A DNA stretch of 64,000 nucleotides, taken from NCBI RefSeq assembly GCF_029633825.1, contig NZ_CP090642.1:372001-436000 (forward strand). The letters run 5' to 3'. Under the pieces are notes generated by a model that saw nothing but the letters and a program-made list of their open reading frames with translations, searched no databases and was not told the origin of the DNA. The translations under genes and the position numbers were made by a program. This document shows positions 8,740-18,163 of this stretch, piece after piece. This stretch comes from Burkholderia contaminans. Lineage in GTDB: Bacteria > Pseudomonadota > Gammaproteobacteria > Burkholderiales > Burkholderiaceae. Position 1 is the first letter of the stretch; each line of letters opens with the position of its first letter.

Positions 8740-10305
8740 ATGCGAAAACAACTCACTATCCGTGGTGGTCTCGTCGCGACCATCGCCGGCTATACCGTGC
8801 TGCTCGTGCTGGTGGTCGGCGCAAGCATCGCGGCCCTCTATATGGGCAACAGTTCGCTCGAGGCGATGTACCGCGACGACACCGCGTCGCTGCTGCACCT
8901 GAAGACCAGCTCCGAGCGCATGCTCGTGATGCGCGAACGCATGAGCGACGTCGCGCAGATCATCAGCGCCGGCCACTCGGGCAAGGAAGAGATCGCGAAA
9001 CTCCGCACGCTTCTCAAGCAGAGCAACGACGAACTGGATGCCTATGCGGGCCTGCACGCGCGCAACGCCGACGAGCAGGCGCTCTTCGACACGCTCCAAA
9101 ATCGCCGTCGGGCGTTGCTCGACGGCGTGTTCCTGAAGGCCCTCTCGCAACTCGACGCCGACGACGGTTTCGGCTTCCTCGACACGCAGCGTACCGCGCC
9201 GCCCGCGCTGTTCGCCGCCTATCAGGAGGCGATCGATGCGCTCGAGGCGTTCCAGGTCGCGCGCGAAAAGGCGCGCTACGACGCGGCCGGCGTGCAGTTC
9301 CACCGGATCGTGTGGGGGATGGCGGCGGTCGCGGCCTTCGCACTCGTCGTCGGCTTCTTGGCGCAGCGCGTGCTCGCGAAGGCGATCATCGAGCCGATCA
9401 AGCTCGCGGTCGGCCAGTTCGAGAAGATCTCGAAAGGCGACCTGACCGGAACGGTCGTCGTGCCCGGCGAGAACGAGATGGCCTATCTGCTGCATGCGCT
9501 GAAGCGGATGCAGGACGGCCTCGTCGTCACCGTGAACCAGGTGCGCGCGAGCACGGAGACGATCGTCGGCGACGTCCGCACGATTGCGAGCGGCAACGTC
9601 GACCTGTCGGCGCGCACCGAGCAGCAGGCCGTCTCGCTGCAACAGGCGGCGGCGAGCGTCGAGCAACTGACGGCGGCCGTGCGCCAGAACGCTGACAACG
9701 CACGCGATGCACGCACCTATGTCGAAGGCGCGTCCGGCATCGCGTCGCGCGGCGGCGAGGCGATGCAGCGCGTGGTCGAGACGATGTCGGCGATTTCGCT
9801 CAGTTCCACGCGGATCTCCGGGATCGTCGGCGTGATCGAAAGCATCGCATTCCAGACCAACATCCTTGCGTTGAACGCTGCCGTCGAAGCCGCGCGCGCC
9901 GGCGAGCAGGGGCGCGGCTTCGCGGTCGTCGCGACGGAAGTGCGCGGCCTCGCGCAGCGCTGCGCGTCGGCGGCGAAGGAGATCCGCGAACTGATCGGCC
10001 ATTCCGCGCAGCGTGTCGAAGACGGCAGCGGCCTCGTCGCACTGGCCGGCTCGGCGATGGCCGAACTCGTCGCGGCGGTCGAGCGCGTCAACATGATCAT
10101 GAGCGAAACCGGCCAGGCGTTCGAGGAGCAGGCGTCGGGCATCGAGCAGGTGAACGCCGCGGTCATCCAGATGGAGCAGACGATGCAGCGCAATGCCGCG
10201 CTGGTCGAGGAGGCCGCGGCCGCGGCGCTGTCGCTCGACGAACAGGGCGCGCGGCTGAGTGCGGCGGTTGCGCAATTCCGTCTGCGTGACGAGGCGCTCG
10301 CCTGA
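8740..10305 (+). CDS. Methyl-accepting chemotaxis protein (TarH-type)
   Basis: A 521-residue inner-membrane chemoreceptor. It has a first membrane segment at about 12-34, a periplasmic four-helix ligand domain at about 35-189 (TarH-like), a second segment at about 190-212, a HAMP domain at about 213-265 ([20 protein letters not shown]) and a long cytoplasmic signalling coiled coil. The hairpin tip that contacts CheA and CheW is intact ([20 protein letters not shown], 367-386, then [16 protein letters not shown]). There is no C-terminal NWETF-like pentapeptide for CheR tethering. The ligand is unknown. It stands alone, as most Burkholderia receptors do. Confidence 0.95.
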   Translation: MRKQLTIRGGLVATIAGYTVLLVLVVGASIAALYMGNSSLEAMYRDDTASLLHLKTSSERMLVMRERMSDVAQIISAGHSGKEEIAKLRTLLKQSNDELDAYAGLHARNADEQALFDTLQNRRRALLDGVFLKALSQLDADDGFGFLDTQRTAPPALFAAYQEAIDALEAFQVAREKARYDAAGVQFHRIVWGMAAVAAFALVVGFLAQRVLAKAIIEPIKLAVGQFEKISKGDLTGTVVVPGENEMAYLLHALKRMQDGLVVTVNQVRASTETIVGDVRTIASGNVDLSARTEQQAVSLQQAAASVEQLTAAVRQNADNARDARTYVEGASGIASRGGEAMQRVVETMSAISLSSTRISGIVGVIESIAFQTNILALNAAVEAARAGEQGRGFAVVATEVRGLAQRCASAAKEIRELIGHSAQRVEDGSGLVALAGSAMAELVAAVERVNMIMSETGQAFEEQASGIEQVNAAVIQMEQTMQRNAALVEEAAAAALSLDEQGARLSAAVAQFRLRDEALA

Positions 10306-10780
10306 TGCATCGATGTCGGCGCCGGAGCGGGATCGTCGGGCAGGACGGGTGTCCCACACGGTGCATCGGTGTCGACACGGCACGTTTCCGGTGCGGACTT
10401 CGTGACTGCCGACGTCGATGCGATCGATGCGCCGGCGCCGGTGAAGCACACAATCTGACGATCGCCGAACCCGATGCGACGCTGTCTGCGTGCAGGGCCC
10501 GCGAGGCAGCACCGCGTCGCCGCGATCCTTGCCGGTAAAGGCGGACGGGCAATTTCTCCGACGTTCTCCACAGGGTTATGCACGGAAATTGTGGATAACT
10601 CGAGGTGGATGAACGACAGTTGAAATTCCCGCGCGCGCGTGCCGCAATGCGACATCACATACTGCGAATTGCTTTGCTGGATTGATCGTTTAGTGGCGGT
10701 CGCGGAAGGGAATAGCATGAAGCTCCCTCCCGATTGGCCGCCGTGTGCGTGGCCAGTCATTGCGACCGTATCGGCCCGAC
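10306..10780. other. Intergenic region with a cluster of DnaA-box-like sites
   Basis: 475 bases between the chemoreceptor and OsmC genes, without a credible gene. It contains three DnaA-box-like 9-mers within 35 bp: TTCTCCACA at 10564-10572, TTATGCACG at 10576-10584, and TGTGGATAA at 10590-10598, the exact reverse complement of the consensus TTATCCACA. The first two each differ from TTATNCACA at one position. No dnaA, repA or parAB gene is near, so this is not a recognised origin. Confidence 0.45.
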
Positions 10781-11311
10781 ATGACGACACTGAACGACTA
10801 TCTCGAACAAAAGCGTGACGCCTGGCTCGCGAAAAAGGAAGCCGCGCGCAGCAATCCGGAACTCAAGGCCACCCCGCTGAAAGCGACCGTGCGCGCGCTG
10901 GGCCGCAGCGGCGTGCGGGAGATCCGCATTCGCGATTTCCAGGTGATCAGCGACAGCCCGCCCGATTTCGCGGGCTACAACCTCGGGCCGGCATCGCCGG
11001 AGCTGCAGCTCGGCGTGCTGGGCAGTTGCCTGACGCACATCACGCTGATTCAGGCCGCGGAGCGCGGCCTGAAAATCGACTCGATCGAGGTCGAAGTGAC
11101 CGGCGACCAGCATCCACTCGCGCAGCAACCGGGTTTCGAGCATGTGCCGGTGTTCCCGCATAACCTCCGCTACACCCTCGATATCGTCTCGCCCGAACCG
11201 CCGGAATCGATTCGTGCACTGCATCAGGCAGTCGAGGCCGTATGCCCGATCTTCAACCTGCTGCGACTGCCGCAGACGATCGACGGCGAGTTGCGGCATA
11301 CGCACGGTTGA
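10781..11311 (+). CDS. OsmC/Ohr-family redox protein
   Basis: A 176-residue OsmC-fold protein starting MTTLNDYLEQKRD. The two conserved cysteines of the fold are present, C83 in VLGSCLTHI and C155 in VEAVCPIF, the pair used in reduction of organic hydroperoxides by OsmC and Ohr enzymes. It has an N-terminal extension relative to Ohr and resembles the long YhfA/OsmC branch, whose substrates are poorly defined. The in-frame ATG at 10745 would add 12 unlikely residues. It is adjacent to, but convergent with, the sulfur ABC transporter genes. Confidence 0.85.
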   Translation: MTTLNDYLEQKRDAWLAKKEAARSNPELKATPLKATVRALGRSGVREIRIRDFQVISDSPPDFAGYNLGPASPELQLGVLGSCLTHITLIQAAERGLKIDSIEVEVTGDQHPLAQQPGFEHVPVFPHNLRYTLDIVSPEPPESIRALHQAVEAVCPIFNLLRLPQTIDGELRHTHG

Positions 11312-11518
11312 AGTGCGCCGGTGCACCGGTACGTTGCAGCCTGTCACGCCGCTACGGGGTGAGCGGGCGCGCGATTTTCCGCGCACCGATCGATCGTGGT
11401 TCCGGTGCGACTGCGATTCCTGTCGTACCCGTATCCGATGACGGAAGCGTCATGCCGGCGCTGAACGCGTGCCGAGTCGAGGCCGGGCGACGCCGGTCGT
11501 GAATCGGCCGGCGCGAAG

Positions 11519-12340
11519 TCAGGCTTCGGAGGCCTGAAGGTCGTGCGTTCGGCGCTTCGTCTCGTCGGCACGATCCTGAAGCTGCTGGAATGCGTCCAGC
11601 AGCCGTGCGCGCAGCACGGCCAGCGCCGGGTCGCGTCGATCGCGCGGCCGGACGACCCCGACGTGGATCTCGTCGTCGATGCGGCCCGGGTTGGGCGCGA
11701 GCATCAGCACGCGATCGCCGAGATACAGCGCTTCGTCGAGATCGTGCGTGACGACGATCGCGGCCGTCCGGTGCCGCTCGACGACATCGAGCAGCAGCGA
11801 CTGCAACCGCATCCGGGTGATCGCATCGACCGCGCTGAACGGTTCGTCGAGCAGCAGCAGGTCCGGCTCGCCGAACAGCCCGCGCGCGATCGCCGCGCGC
11901 TGCGCCATCCCGCCCGACAACGTGGCCGGCAGCTGCCGGGCGACCCCGGCCAGGCCGACTTCGTCGAGCAGCCGGGCGACGGCCGGCTCGCGCCCGCCGC
12001 GCGGGCCGGCCGCAAAGCCGACGTTGTCCGCGATCGACAGCCACGGCAGCAGTCGCGGCTCCTGGAAGATCACGCCCGCACGCGGGGAGGGGCCGTCGAG
12101 CGCGACGCCGCCCAGCTTCACGCTGCCGCGGAAATCGGTGTCGAGGCCGGCGACGATCCGCAGCAGCGTGCTCTTGCCGCAACCGCTCGGGCCGACCACG
12201 CAGACGATCTCGCCGCGCGCAACCTGCAGCGGGACGTCGGCGAGGATCGTGCGATCGCCGTAAAGCTTGCGGGTGATGCGCAGGTCGAGCAGCGGTGTCG
12301 CGGTGCTCGCCGCCGTGGGTGCAGAAGAACGCGTGCTCAT
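11519..12340 (-). CDS. ABC transporter ATP-binding protein, SsuB/TauB/NrtD type
   Basis: A 273-residue ATPase of a nitrate/sulfonate/taurine-class importer. Walker A is GPSGCGKST (50-58), the signature LSGGMAQR (141-148), Walker B LLLLDEP (161-167) and the H-loop histidine H199. The QEPRLLPW Q-loop is characteristic of SsuB/TauB. Its start ATG overlaps the stop of the permease gene by 4 bp (ATGA), so the two are translationally coupled. It is last in a binding-protein, permease, ATPase operon. Sulfonate or sulfate-ester import is inferred from the flavoenzyme genes downstream. Confidence 0.92.
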   Translation of the reverse strand: MSTRSSAPTAASTATPLLDLRITRKLYGDRTILADVPLQVARGEIVCVVGPSGCGKSTLLRIVAGLDTDFRGSVKLGGVALDGPSPRAGVIFQEPRLLPWLSIADNVGFAAGPRGGREPAVARLLDEVGLAGVARQLPATLSGGMAQRAAIARGLFGEPDLLLLDEPFSAVDAITRMRLQSLLLDVVERHRTAAIVVTHDLDEALYLGDRVLMLAPNPGRIDDEIHVGVVRPRDRRDPALAVLRARLLDAFQQLQDRADETKRRTHDLQASEA

Positions 12341-13191
12341 GCCGACCCTTTGCGTGGCGTGTGGTCGTAGGCGTCGCGCCAGCCGAGCCAGTGCGACTCG
12401 ATGCGCGCCATCGCGCCGTCGGTCAGCTTGCCGAGCAACGCCAGCAGCAGGATCGCCCCGAACACGAGATCCGGGCGGCCGGTTTCGCGGCCGTCGCTCA
12501 ACAGGAAGCCGAGCCCGCGCGTGGCCGCGATCAGCTCCGCGGCGACCATGAACATCCACGCGAGACTGAGACCGGTGCGCAAGCCGGTGACGATCTGCGG
12601 CAGCGCGGCCGGCAGCAGGATGCGACGGAACAGCGCGAACGGGCCGAGCCGGTACACCGCGCCGAGTTCGACGAGCTTGCGGTCGACGTCGCGAATGCCG
12701 GCGACCACCGCGAGGTGCACCGGGAAGAAGGCGCCGATGGCGATCAGCGTGATCTTCGGTGCTTCGTCGATGCCGAGCCACAGCAGCAACACCGGCACCC
12801 ACGCGAGCGATGGAATCGCGCGCAGCGCCTGGAACGTCGGTTCGAACAGCGCGTCGATCCGGCGGCTCAGGCCCATCGCGGCGCCGACGACGAGCGCCAA
12901 GCCGGCGCCCGCCGCAAACCCCGCCGCGACCCGCAGCGTACTCGCGCCGACATGACGCGCCACGCGCGTGATGCCCAGGCGGGCGAGCGTGTCGAGAATT
13001 TCGCTCGGCGCCGGGACGAGATGGTTCGGCAGCCAGCCCTGCCGCACGACCACCTCCAGCAACGCGAGCGCCGCGAACGGCAGCGCGAGGCCCGCGATCC
13101 GCCACCGGCGAAGCGGGTCGCGCCGGCCGGCGGGCGGCGAAGCGGGGCGGCGAGGCGCGAGGGCGTCGTCGCGGGCGGCGGTGTCGGGCAT
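12337..13191 (-). CDS. ABC transporter permease, SsuC/TauC type
   Basis: A 284-residue inner-membrane permease of the BPD_transp_1 class. After a basic, proline-rich cytoplasmic start (to about residue 30) there are about six hydrophobic segments. The cytoplasmic EAA-like loop that docks the ATPase is PKITLIAIGAFFPVHLAVVAG followed by the SLAWVPVLLLWLGID region typical of SsuC/TauC permeases. It overlaps the ATPase gene by 4 bp and lies 11 bp after the binding-protein gene, so all three form one operon. Confidence 0.92.
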   Translation of the reverse strand: MPDTAARDDALAPRRPASPPAGRRDPLRRWRIAGLALPFAALALLEVVVRQGWLPNHLVPAPSEILDTLARLGITRVARHVGASTLRVAAGFAAGAGLALVVGAAMGLSRRIDALFEPTFQALRAIPSLAWVPVLLLWLGIDEAPKITLIAIGAFFPVHLAVVAGIRDVDRKLVELGAVYRLGPFALFRRILLPAALPQIVTGLRTGLSLAWMFMVAAELIAATRGLGFLLSDGRETGRPDLVFGAILLLALLGKLTDGAMARIESHWLGWRDAYDHTPRKGSA

Positions 13192-13202
13192 GGTCGGCAG
13201 TT

Positions 13203-14195
13203 TCAGCGCGATGCGTCGACGAGCGGGCGCGCGAACGACGGATCGATCAGCGTATCGACGATCTTCGCGGGATCGACGCCGGGCTTGGTCAGCTGCTCGG
13301 ACGTCAGCACGGGGGCGGCCGCCTTCAGCGCCGCGCGCTGGGTATCACCCGGAACGGGATCGCTGAAATCGTTGCGCTGCAGTTGCAGTTTCGCCACCGG
13401 CAGCGACACCTTCGATTCGTCGGCGACGATCTGCGCGGTGTCGGCCGGATGCGCGACGATCCACTGGCGTGCGCGATCGTAGACCTTCAGTACGCGCGTG
13501 ACTGCCTGCGGGTACTGGCTGGCGAACGCGTCGCGAACGTTCAGGAAGCCATAGGTGTTGAATGCGACGTTGCGATAGAGCAGGCGCGCGCCGTCATCGA
13601 GCTGCGCCGCGGCCATGTGCGGATCGAGGCCGGCCCACGCATCGACCTGGCCGTTCGCGAGCGCGGTGCGCCCGTCCGGATGCTGCAGGTTGACGATCTC
13701 GACATCGTCGCGGGTCAGGCCGACCGTGTGCAGCGCGCGAAGCGTGAACAGGAACGGATCGGTGCCGCGCGTCGCCGCGATTTTCTTGCCCTTCAGGTCG
13801 GTGAGCGAGCGGATCGGCGAATCCTTGCGGACCACCAGCGCGGTCCACTCGGGACGGGAGAACACGTAGACCGTATGGATCGGGTTGCCGTTCGCACGCG
13901 CGAGCACCGACGCGAGGCCCGCGGCGGAACCGAAATCGACCGCACCGCTGTTCAGGTATTCGAGCGCACGATTGCTGCCCAGGCTCAGCACCCAGCGAAT
14001 CGACGTGCGGTCGGCCTTGAATTCGTCTTCGAGCCAGCCGAAGTGGCGAATCACCAGGCTCTCCGGCGAGTAGTACGCGTAGTCGACGCGGATCTCCGCG
14101 GGCGTCGCGGCGCGTGCGTGCACCGAAACGAGGCTGGCGAACGCGGCAACGACGAGGGCCGCGGATTGCCACGCGCGGGACCAGGACAGCTTCAT
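13203..14195 (-). CDS. ABC transporter substrate-binding protein, aliphatic sulfonate type
   Basis: A 330-residue periplasmic protein from ATG 14195, chosen because it gives a classic signal peptide (MKLSWSRAWQ, hydrophobic core, cleavage near VHARA-ATP) and a CCGGAG ribosome-binding site. It belongs to the SsuA/TauA/NrtA family: IRVDYAYYSPESLVIRHFGW, the GSNRALEYLNSGAVDFGSAAG segment and DLKGKKIAATRGTDP. It is the first gene of the ABC operon and is divergent from the MFS gene. The ligand is probably an organosulfur anion, judged from neighbours. Confidence 0.9.
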   Translation of the reverse strand: MKLSWSRAWQSAALVVAAFASLVSVHARAATPAEIRVDYAYYSPESLVIRHFGWLEDEFKADRTSIRWVLSLGSNRALEYLNSGAVDFGSAAGLASVLARANGNPIHTVYVFSRPEWTALVVRKDSPIRSLTDLKGKKIAATRGTDPFLFTLRALHTVGLTRDDVEIVNLQHPDGRTALANGQVDAWAGLDPHMAAAQLDDGARLLYRNVAFNTYGFLNVRDAFASQYPQAVTRVLKVYDRARQWIVAHPADTAQIVADESKVSLPVAKLQLQRNDFSDPVPGDTQRAALKAAAPVLTSEQLTKPGVDPAKIVDTLIDPSFARPLVDASR

Positions 14196-14542
14196 CGGGG
14201 ATTCTCCGGAAGGGCGGCAACGCGCCGCGAACAGGCAGGGTGACCGGTTAATGTAACGAAGCATCGGCGATCCGCGAACGAAGAAATCCGCGATTGAACA
14301 TGCACGCTGCTGCTAAGCGCGGACGCCGGGCAACTTAATGACGCGGGCCGATTAATTTATCGGTTTATATCGCTTGGGATAACCGGAACGGGAGAACAGA
14401 ATGCGTGCTGCCGGAACGTGATGGCGTGGCGTGTCGAGCGGTGCCTGGCTGCACACGGCCTCTGTCGATCGCGAAGCAATACGTGCGACTTCCGGCTCCA
14501 TGCGGACCTCGCCGGTCATTCGGCGAAAAACTAAGGAATGCG
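14196..14542. promoter_or_regulatory. Divergent control region between the sulfur ABC operon and the MFS gene
   Basis: 347 bases separating divergent transport genes. An unusually AT-rich patch at 14330-14385 contains two inverted repeats: CCGAT-N6-ATCGG (14348-14363) and TTAT-N10-ATAA (14365-14382). The second resembles the dyads bound by CysB/Cbl-type LysR regulators of sulfur starvation. No regulator gene is adjacent, so control by a distant CysB-like protein is inference. Confidence 0.45.
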
Positions 14543-15973
14543 ATGAGTTCGATCGATCTGAACGCCGTCACCCCGGTTTCCTCACCCATTCGTTCGGCCA
14601 GCGACGTCGCGCGACTCATCAACACGGTGGACAGCTCGGTCAGCCATGCCCGAATGATCGTGCTGCTGGCGCTCGGCGGCGTGTTTCTCGATGCGTACGA
14701 CCTGACGACGCTGTCCTACGGGATCGACGACGTGGCGCGCGAGTTCGGCCTGACACCGGCGCTGACCGGGCTGGTCGGGTCGGCGATCATGATCGGCACG
14801 ATCTTCGGCAGCCTGATCGGCGGATGGCTGACCGACAAGATCGGCCGCTATCAGGTGTTCATGGCCGACATGCTGTTTTTCGTGGTCGCGGCGATCGCGG
14901 CCGGGCTCGCGCCGAACGTCTGGGTGCTGATCGGCGCGCGCTTCGTGATGGGACTCGGTGTCGGCATCGACCTGCCCGTCGCGATGGCGTTTCTTGCGGA
15001 ATTCTCGAAGTTCAACGGGCGCGGCAACAAGGCATCGCGGCTCGCGGCGTGGTGCCCGATGTGGTACGTGGCGTCGTCGGCCTGCTTCCTGCTGATCTTC
15101 GGGCTGTATTTCCTGCTGCCCGCCGAGCATGCGGGATGGCTGTGGCGCGCGTCGCTGATCTTCGGCGCGGTGCCGGCCCTCGTCATCATCCTGTTCCGGA
15201 ACCGGTTCATGAACGAATCGCCGCTGTGGGCCGCGAACCAGGGTGACCTGGCCAACGCCGCGCGGATTCTGCGCGAGTCGTACGGGATTCATGCACACGA
15301 AGCGGAGGACGCCCGACGCGCGCCGAGCCAGCCGCCCGTGCGCATTCGCGTGCTGTTCCAGCGCCCGTACCAGGGGCGCACGATCGTCGCCAGCGTGATG
15401 AACCTGTGCATTCCGTTCGAATACACGGCGATCGCGTTCTTCCTGCCGTCGATCCTGTCGCAGTTTCTCGGCGCGGGCGTGTTCGAAACGATCGCGGCGT
15501 CGCTGGCGCTGAACGTGCTGTTTGCGTTCACCGGTGGCTTGCTGGGCATGCGTCTCGCCCATCGCCATGCGTCGCGGCATGTCGCGATCGCCGGGTTCGC
15601 GCTGCAGTTCGTCGCGCTCGTGGCGCTCGCGCTGGCAGGGCATCCGCATGGCGCACTCGCGATCGGCTTCGTGCTGCTGATGCTCGGCACCTGGCTGTTC
15701 GCCGAAGGGTTCGGGCCAGGTGCGCAGATGATGATCTATCCGACGCTGTCGTATCCGGCGGCGATTCGCGGCACGGGCGTCGGCTTCGGGCGTTCGCTGT
15801 GCGGCATCGGTCAGGCGCTCGCGCTGTTCGTGCTGCCGATCCTGCAGGCGCGGCTCGGCACGGACATGTTCTGGGTCGTCGCGATCAGCGCCGCCACGCC
15901 GATCGTGTTCCTGTTGATCGTGCGTTACGAGCCGACGGCGCGTGACATCGACGACGAGGAAGGCATTGCCTGA
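14543..15973 (+). CDS. MFS transporter (sugar/aromatic-acid:H+ symporter-like)
   Basis: A 476-residue, twelve-segment major facilitator. ATG 14543 (MSSIDLN) follows an AAGGA ribosome-binding site; the frame is open back to 14405 but without a sensible start. The MFS loop motif is visible as GGWLTDKIGRYQVF, and the DAYDLTTLSYGID segment in TM1 resembles the aromatic-acid and metabolite:H+ symporters. It is divergent from the sulfonate-type ABC operon and precedes the flavoenzyme genes, so it may import or export an organosulfur compound or its desulfonated product. Confidence 0.88.
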   Translation: MSSIDLNAVTPVSSPIRSASDVARLINTVDSSVSHARMIVLLALGGVFLDAYDLTTLSYGIDDVAREFGLTPALTGLVGSAIMIGTIFGSLIGGWLTDKIGRYQVFMADMLFFVVAAIAAGLAPNVWVLIGARFVMGLGVGIDLPVAMAFLAEFSKFNGRGNKASRLAAWCPMWYVASSACFLLIFGLYFLLPAEHAGWLWRASLIFGAVPALVIILFRNRFMNESPLWAANQGDLANAARILRESYGIHAHEAEDARRAPSQPPVRIRVLFQRPYQGRTIVASVMNLCIPFEYTAIAFFLPSILSQFLGAGVFETIAASLALNVLFAFTGGLLGMRLAHRHASRHVAIAGFALQFVALVALALAGHPHGALAIGFVLLMLGTWLFAEGFGPGAQMMIYPTLSYPAAIRGTGVGFGRSLCGIGQALALFVLPILQARLGTDMFWVVAISAATPIVFLLIVRYEPTARDIDDEEGIA

Positions 15974-16050
15974 ACGCGACCGGGAGCGCAACCACCGGTT
16001 TCCCGCATCCCGGAATCGGAACAAGTGGATCGCGACTGCACGCAACCTGT

Positions 16051-16560
16051 TCATGCCACCGGCAACGCGCGAAGGATCTGGTCGACGCATTGCTCGACGG
16101 ACTTGAACGCTGTATCGATCTGCAGGTGCGGGCGGTCCCACGCGTTGTAATCGCGATCAACGACGTCCTGCCATGTGGGCAACACGAGCCCCGCAATGGT
16201 GGACTGCCGTGTTTCGACACGCTGTCGATGCTGCTGCCGATCGGAACATACGATCTCGATTTCGAATACGGGAACACCGATGCGCGCCGCGATGTTCCTG
16301 AATGCGTTTCGCGTCACCTCGAGCGGGTTGACGGAATCCGCGACGACGGTTGTTCCGATCGCCAGATTGTCTGCCGCCACGCTGTAGCAGACCGCATAGC
16401 CGGCTCCGCCAATTTCAGCGCCTTCGTCCAGAACGCCCGAAGTCCGGATCGCTTGCTCGATGGAGTCGACGCGCAGATAGACCGCCTGCAGGCGAACGGC
16501 AAGTCGGCTCGCGAGCGTACTTTTCCCGGTGCCGGGCAAGCCGCTGAAAGTGATCAACAT
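16051..16560 (-). CDS. Small P-loop kinase (AAA/zeta-toxin-like ATPase)
   Basis: A 169-residue stand-alone kinase-like protein. It opens directly with a Walker A, MLITFSGLPGTGKSTLASRL, has an acidic residue following a beta strand at about 32-35 (LRVDSIEQAI) and the helper strand TTVVADSVNP. This matches small nucleoside, aminoglycoside or chloramphenicol phosphotransferase-like kinases. The substrate is unknown. ATG 16560 is preferred over the open upstream frame because the P-loop starts immediately. It interrupts the sulfur genes, being convergent with the MFS gene and 200 bp downstream of the monooxygenase. Confidence 0.78.
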   Translation of the reverse strand: MLITFSGLPGTGKSTLASRLAVRLQAVYLRVDSIEQAIRTSGVLDEGAEIGGAGYAVCYSVAADNLAIGTTVVADSVNPLEVTRNAFRNIAARIGVPVFEIEIVCSDRQQHRQRVETRQSTIAGLVLPTWQDVVDRDYNAWDRPHLQIDTAFKSVEQCVDQILRALPVA

Positions 16561-16762
16561 GTGCTTGCCCTTTCTTGTCGACGTGCGTGGGTCCAAGCCG
16601 ACTTCCCGGCCAACGCCGTCGTTTTGCATCAGGCCTCAAATGCACACCGGACGGAGGAGAATGCTCGCTCGCGCGGCGTGCCGGGCGAGCGGCCCGGTGC
16701 ACTGGTCAGCCGGGCGTCATGAAGCCGGCCCGCACGCGGGCCGACCCGGCGTCACATCGAAG

Positions 16763-18163
16763 TCACGCGTAGGCAGCCACCTGCTCGGCATCGCGCTTGA
16801 CCTGCTCGATGTCGCGATACTGCGCGGCCGGATGTTCGTCCGGCAGCCGCGCCGACCCGCCGAACAGCTTCTCGCGCAGCGTACCCGGCGCATAGCCGGT
16901 CGGATACACGCCGCGCCGCTGCAGTTCGGGGACGAGATAACGCACGACATCCTCGAAGGTTTCGTGCGCCACCGCATACGCGAGGTTGAAGCCATCCACG
17001 TCGGTGGCGGCGACCCATTCCTGCAGGATGTCCGCGACGGTCGCGGCCGAGCCGACGAACACCGGGCCCAGGCCGCCGATGCCGCCCCAGGCCGCCAGTT
17101 CCTCGATCGTCCATGCGGTGTCGCCGCCCGCGAGATGCTCGACCGCCGACACGATCGCATTCGTTTCGACGCGGCGGACGGGATCGTTCGGTGCGTACTG
17201 GCCGAAGTCGATGCCGGTCCAGCCGGACATGAACACCAGCGAACCGTCGTACGACACGTACTTGCGGTATTCGTCGAACTTGGCCTGCGCCTTCTCGTCG
17301 GTTTCGTCGACGATCACGGTGACGAGGTTGTAGATCAGGACCTTGCTTGCGTCGCGCCCGGCGGCCGTGGCCTGCGCGCGCACGTCGGCCACGTAGCGCG
17401 CGAGCTGCGGGCGGGTCGGCGCGGCGACGAACACGCATTCCGCGTGCTGCGCGGCGAACGCCTTGCCGGGGCCGGACGCACCGGCCTGGAACAGCACCGG
17501 CGTGCGCTGCGGAGACGGTTCGCACAGGTGGTAGCCGGGCACGTCGAAGAAGCGGCCCTTGTGGCCGATCTCGTGCACTTTCTCCGGATGCGTGAACACG
17601 CGGCCGTCGCGATCGCGCACGACCGCACCGTCTTCCCAACTGCCTTCGAACAGCTTGTACAGCACCTCGACGTATTCCGCTGCGACCGCGTAGCGATCGT
17701 CGTGGGTACGCAGGCCGTTGTCGCCGACGTTCTTCGCGCCGCTTTCAAGGTAGGACGTGACGATATTCCACGCGAGCCGGCCCTTCGTGTGATGGTCGGC
17801 GGTCGACAGCCGGCGCGCGAACGTGTACGGGTGCTCGAAGGTCGTCGACGCGGTGATGCCGATGCCGAGATGTTCGGTCGCCATCGCGATCGGCGCGGCG
17901 AGCTGCAGCGGATCGTTGACCGGGATCTGTGCGGCCTGGTGCAGCGCGTGGTAGTTGCTGCCCTTGTAGACGTCGTAGTAGCCGATCACGTCCGCGATGA
18001 AGATCGCGTCGAAAATCCCGCGTTCGAGCACACGGGCGAGGTCGGTCCAGTAGTCGAGATCCTTGTACTGCCACGAGCGGTCGCGCGGATGGGCCCACAG
18101 CCCGGGCGACTGGTGGCCGACGCAATTCATCTCGAATGCGTTGAAGCGGATGGTCTTGCTCAT
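16763..18163 (-). CDS. FMN-dependent monooxygenase, NtaA/SnaA/DszA family
   Basis: A 466-residue flavin monooxygenase of the bacterial luciferase superfamily that uses FMNH2 from a separate reductase. It carries the family N-terminus TIRFNAFEMNCVGHQSPGLW and the LAWNIVTSYLESGAKNVG segment. DszA (DBT sulfone), NtaA (nitrilotriacetate) and SnaA belong here. It overlaps the following ACAD-like gene by 4 bp (ATGA at its start) and stands in an island with two SfnB/DszC-like flavoproteins and a sulfonate-type importer, so oxidative C-S bond cleavage under sulfur limitation is the best inference. No flavin reductase gene lies in the window. Confidence 0.9.
   Translation of the reverse strand: MSKTIRFNAFEMNCVGHQSPGLWAHPRDRSWQYKDLDYWTDLARVLERGIFDAIFIADVIGYYDVYKGSNYHALHQAAQIPVNDPLQLAAPIAMATEHLGIGITASTTFEHPYTFARRLSTADHHTKGRLAWNIVTSYLESGAKNVGDNGLRTHDDRYAVAAEYVEVLYKLFEGSWEDGAVVRDRDGRVFTHPEKVHEIGHKGRFFDVPGYHLCEPSPQRTPVLFQAGASGPGKAFAAQHAECVFVAAPTRPQLARYVADVRAQATAAGRDASKVLIYNLVTVIVDETDEKAQAKFDEYRKYVSYDGSLVFMSGWTGIDFGQYAPNDPVRRVETNAIVSAVEHLAGGDTAWTIEELAAWGGIGGLGPVFVGSAATVADILQEWVAATDVDGFNLAYAVAHETFEDVVRYLVPELQRRGVYPTGYAPGTLREKLFGGSARLPDEHPAAQYRDIEQVKRDAEQVAAYA

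Noticed and set aside
8602..10512. A very long open frame on the minus strand (636 codons).
   Set aside because: It is antisense to the chemoreceptor, whose domains are all intact; long antisense frames are expected at this GC content.
10564..10598. Replication origin.
   Set aside because: Only three DnaA-like boxes, no AT-rich unwinding element and no replication or partition genes nearby.
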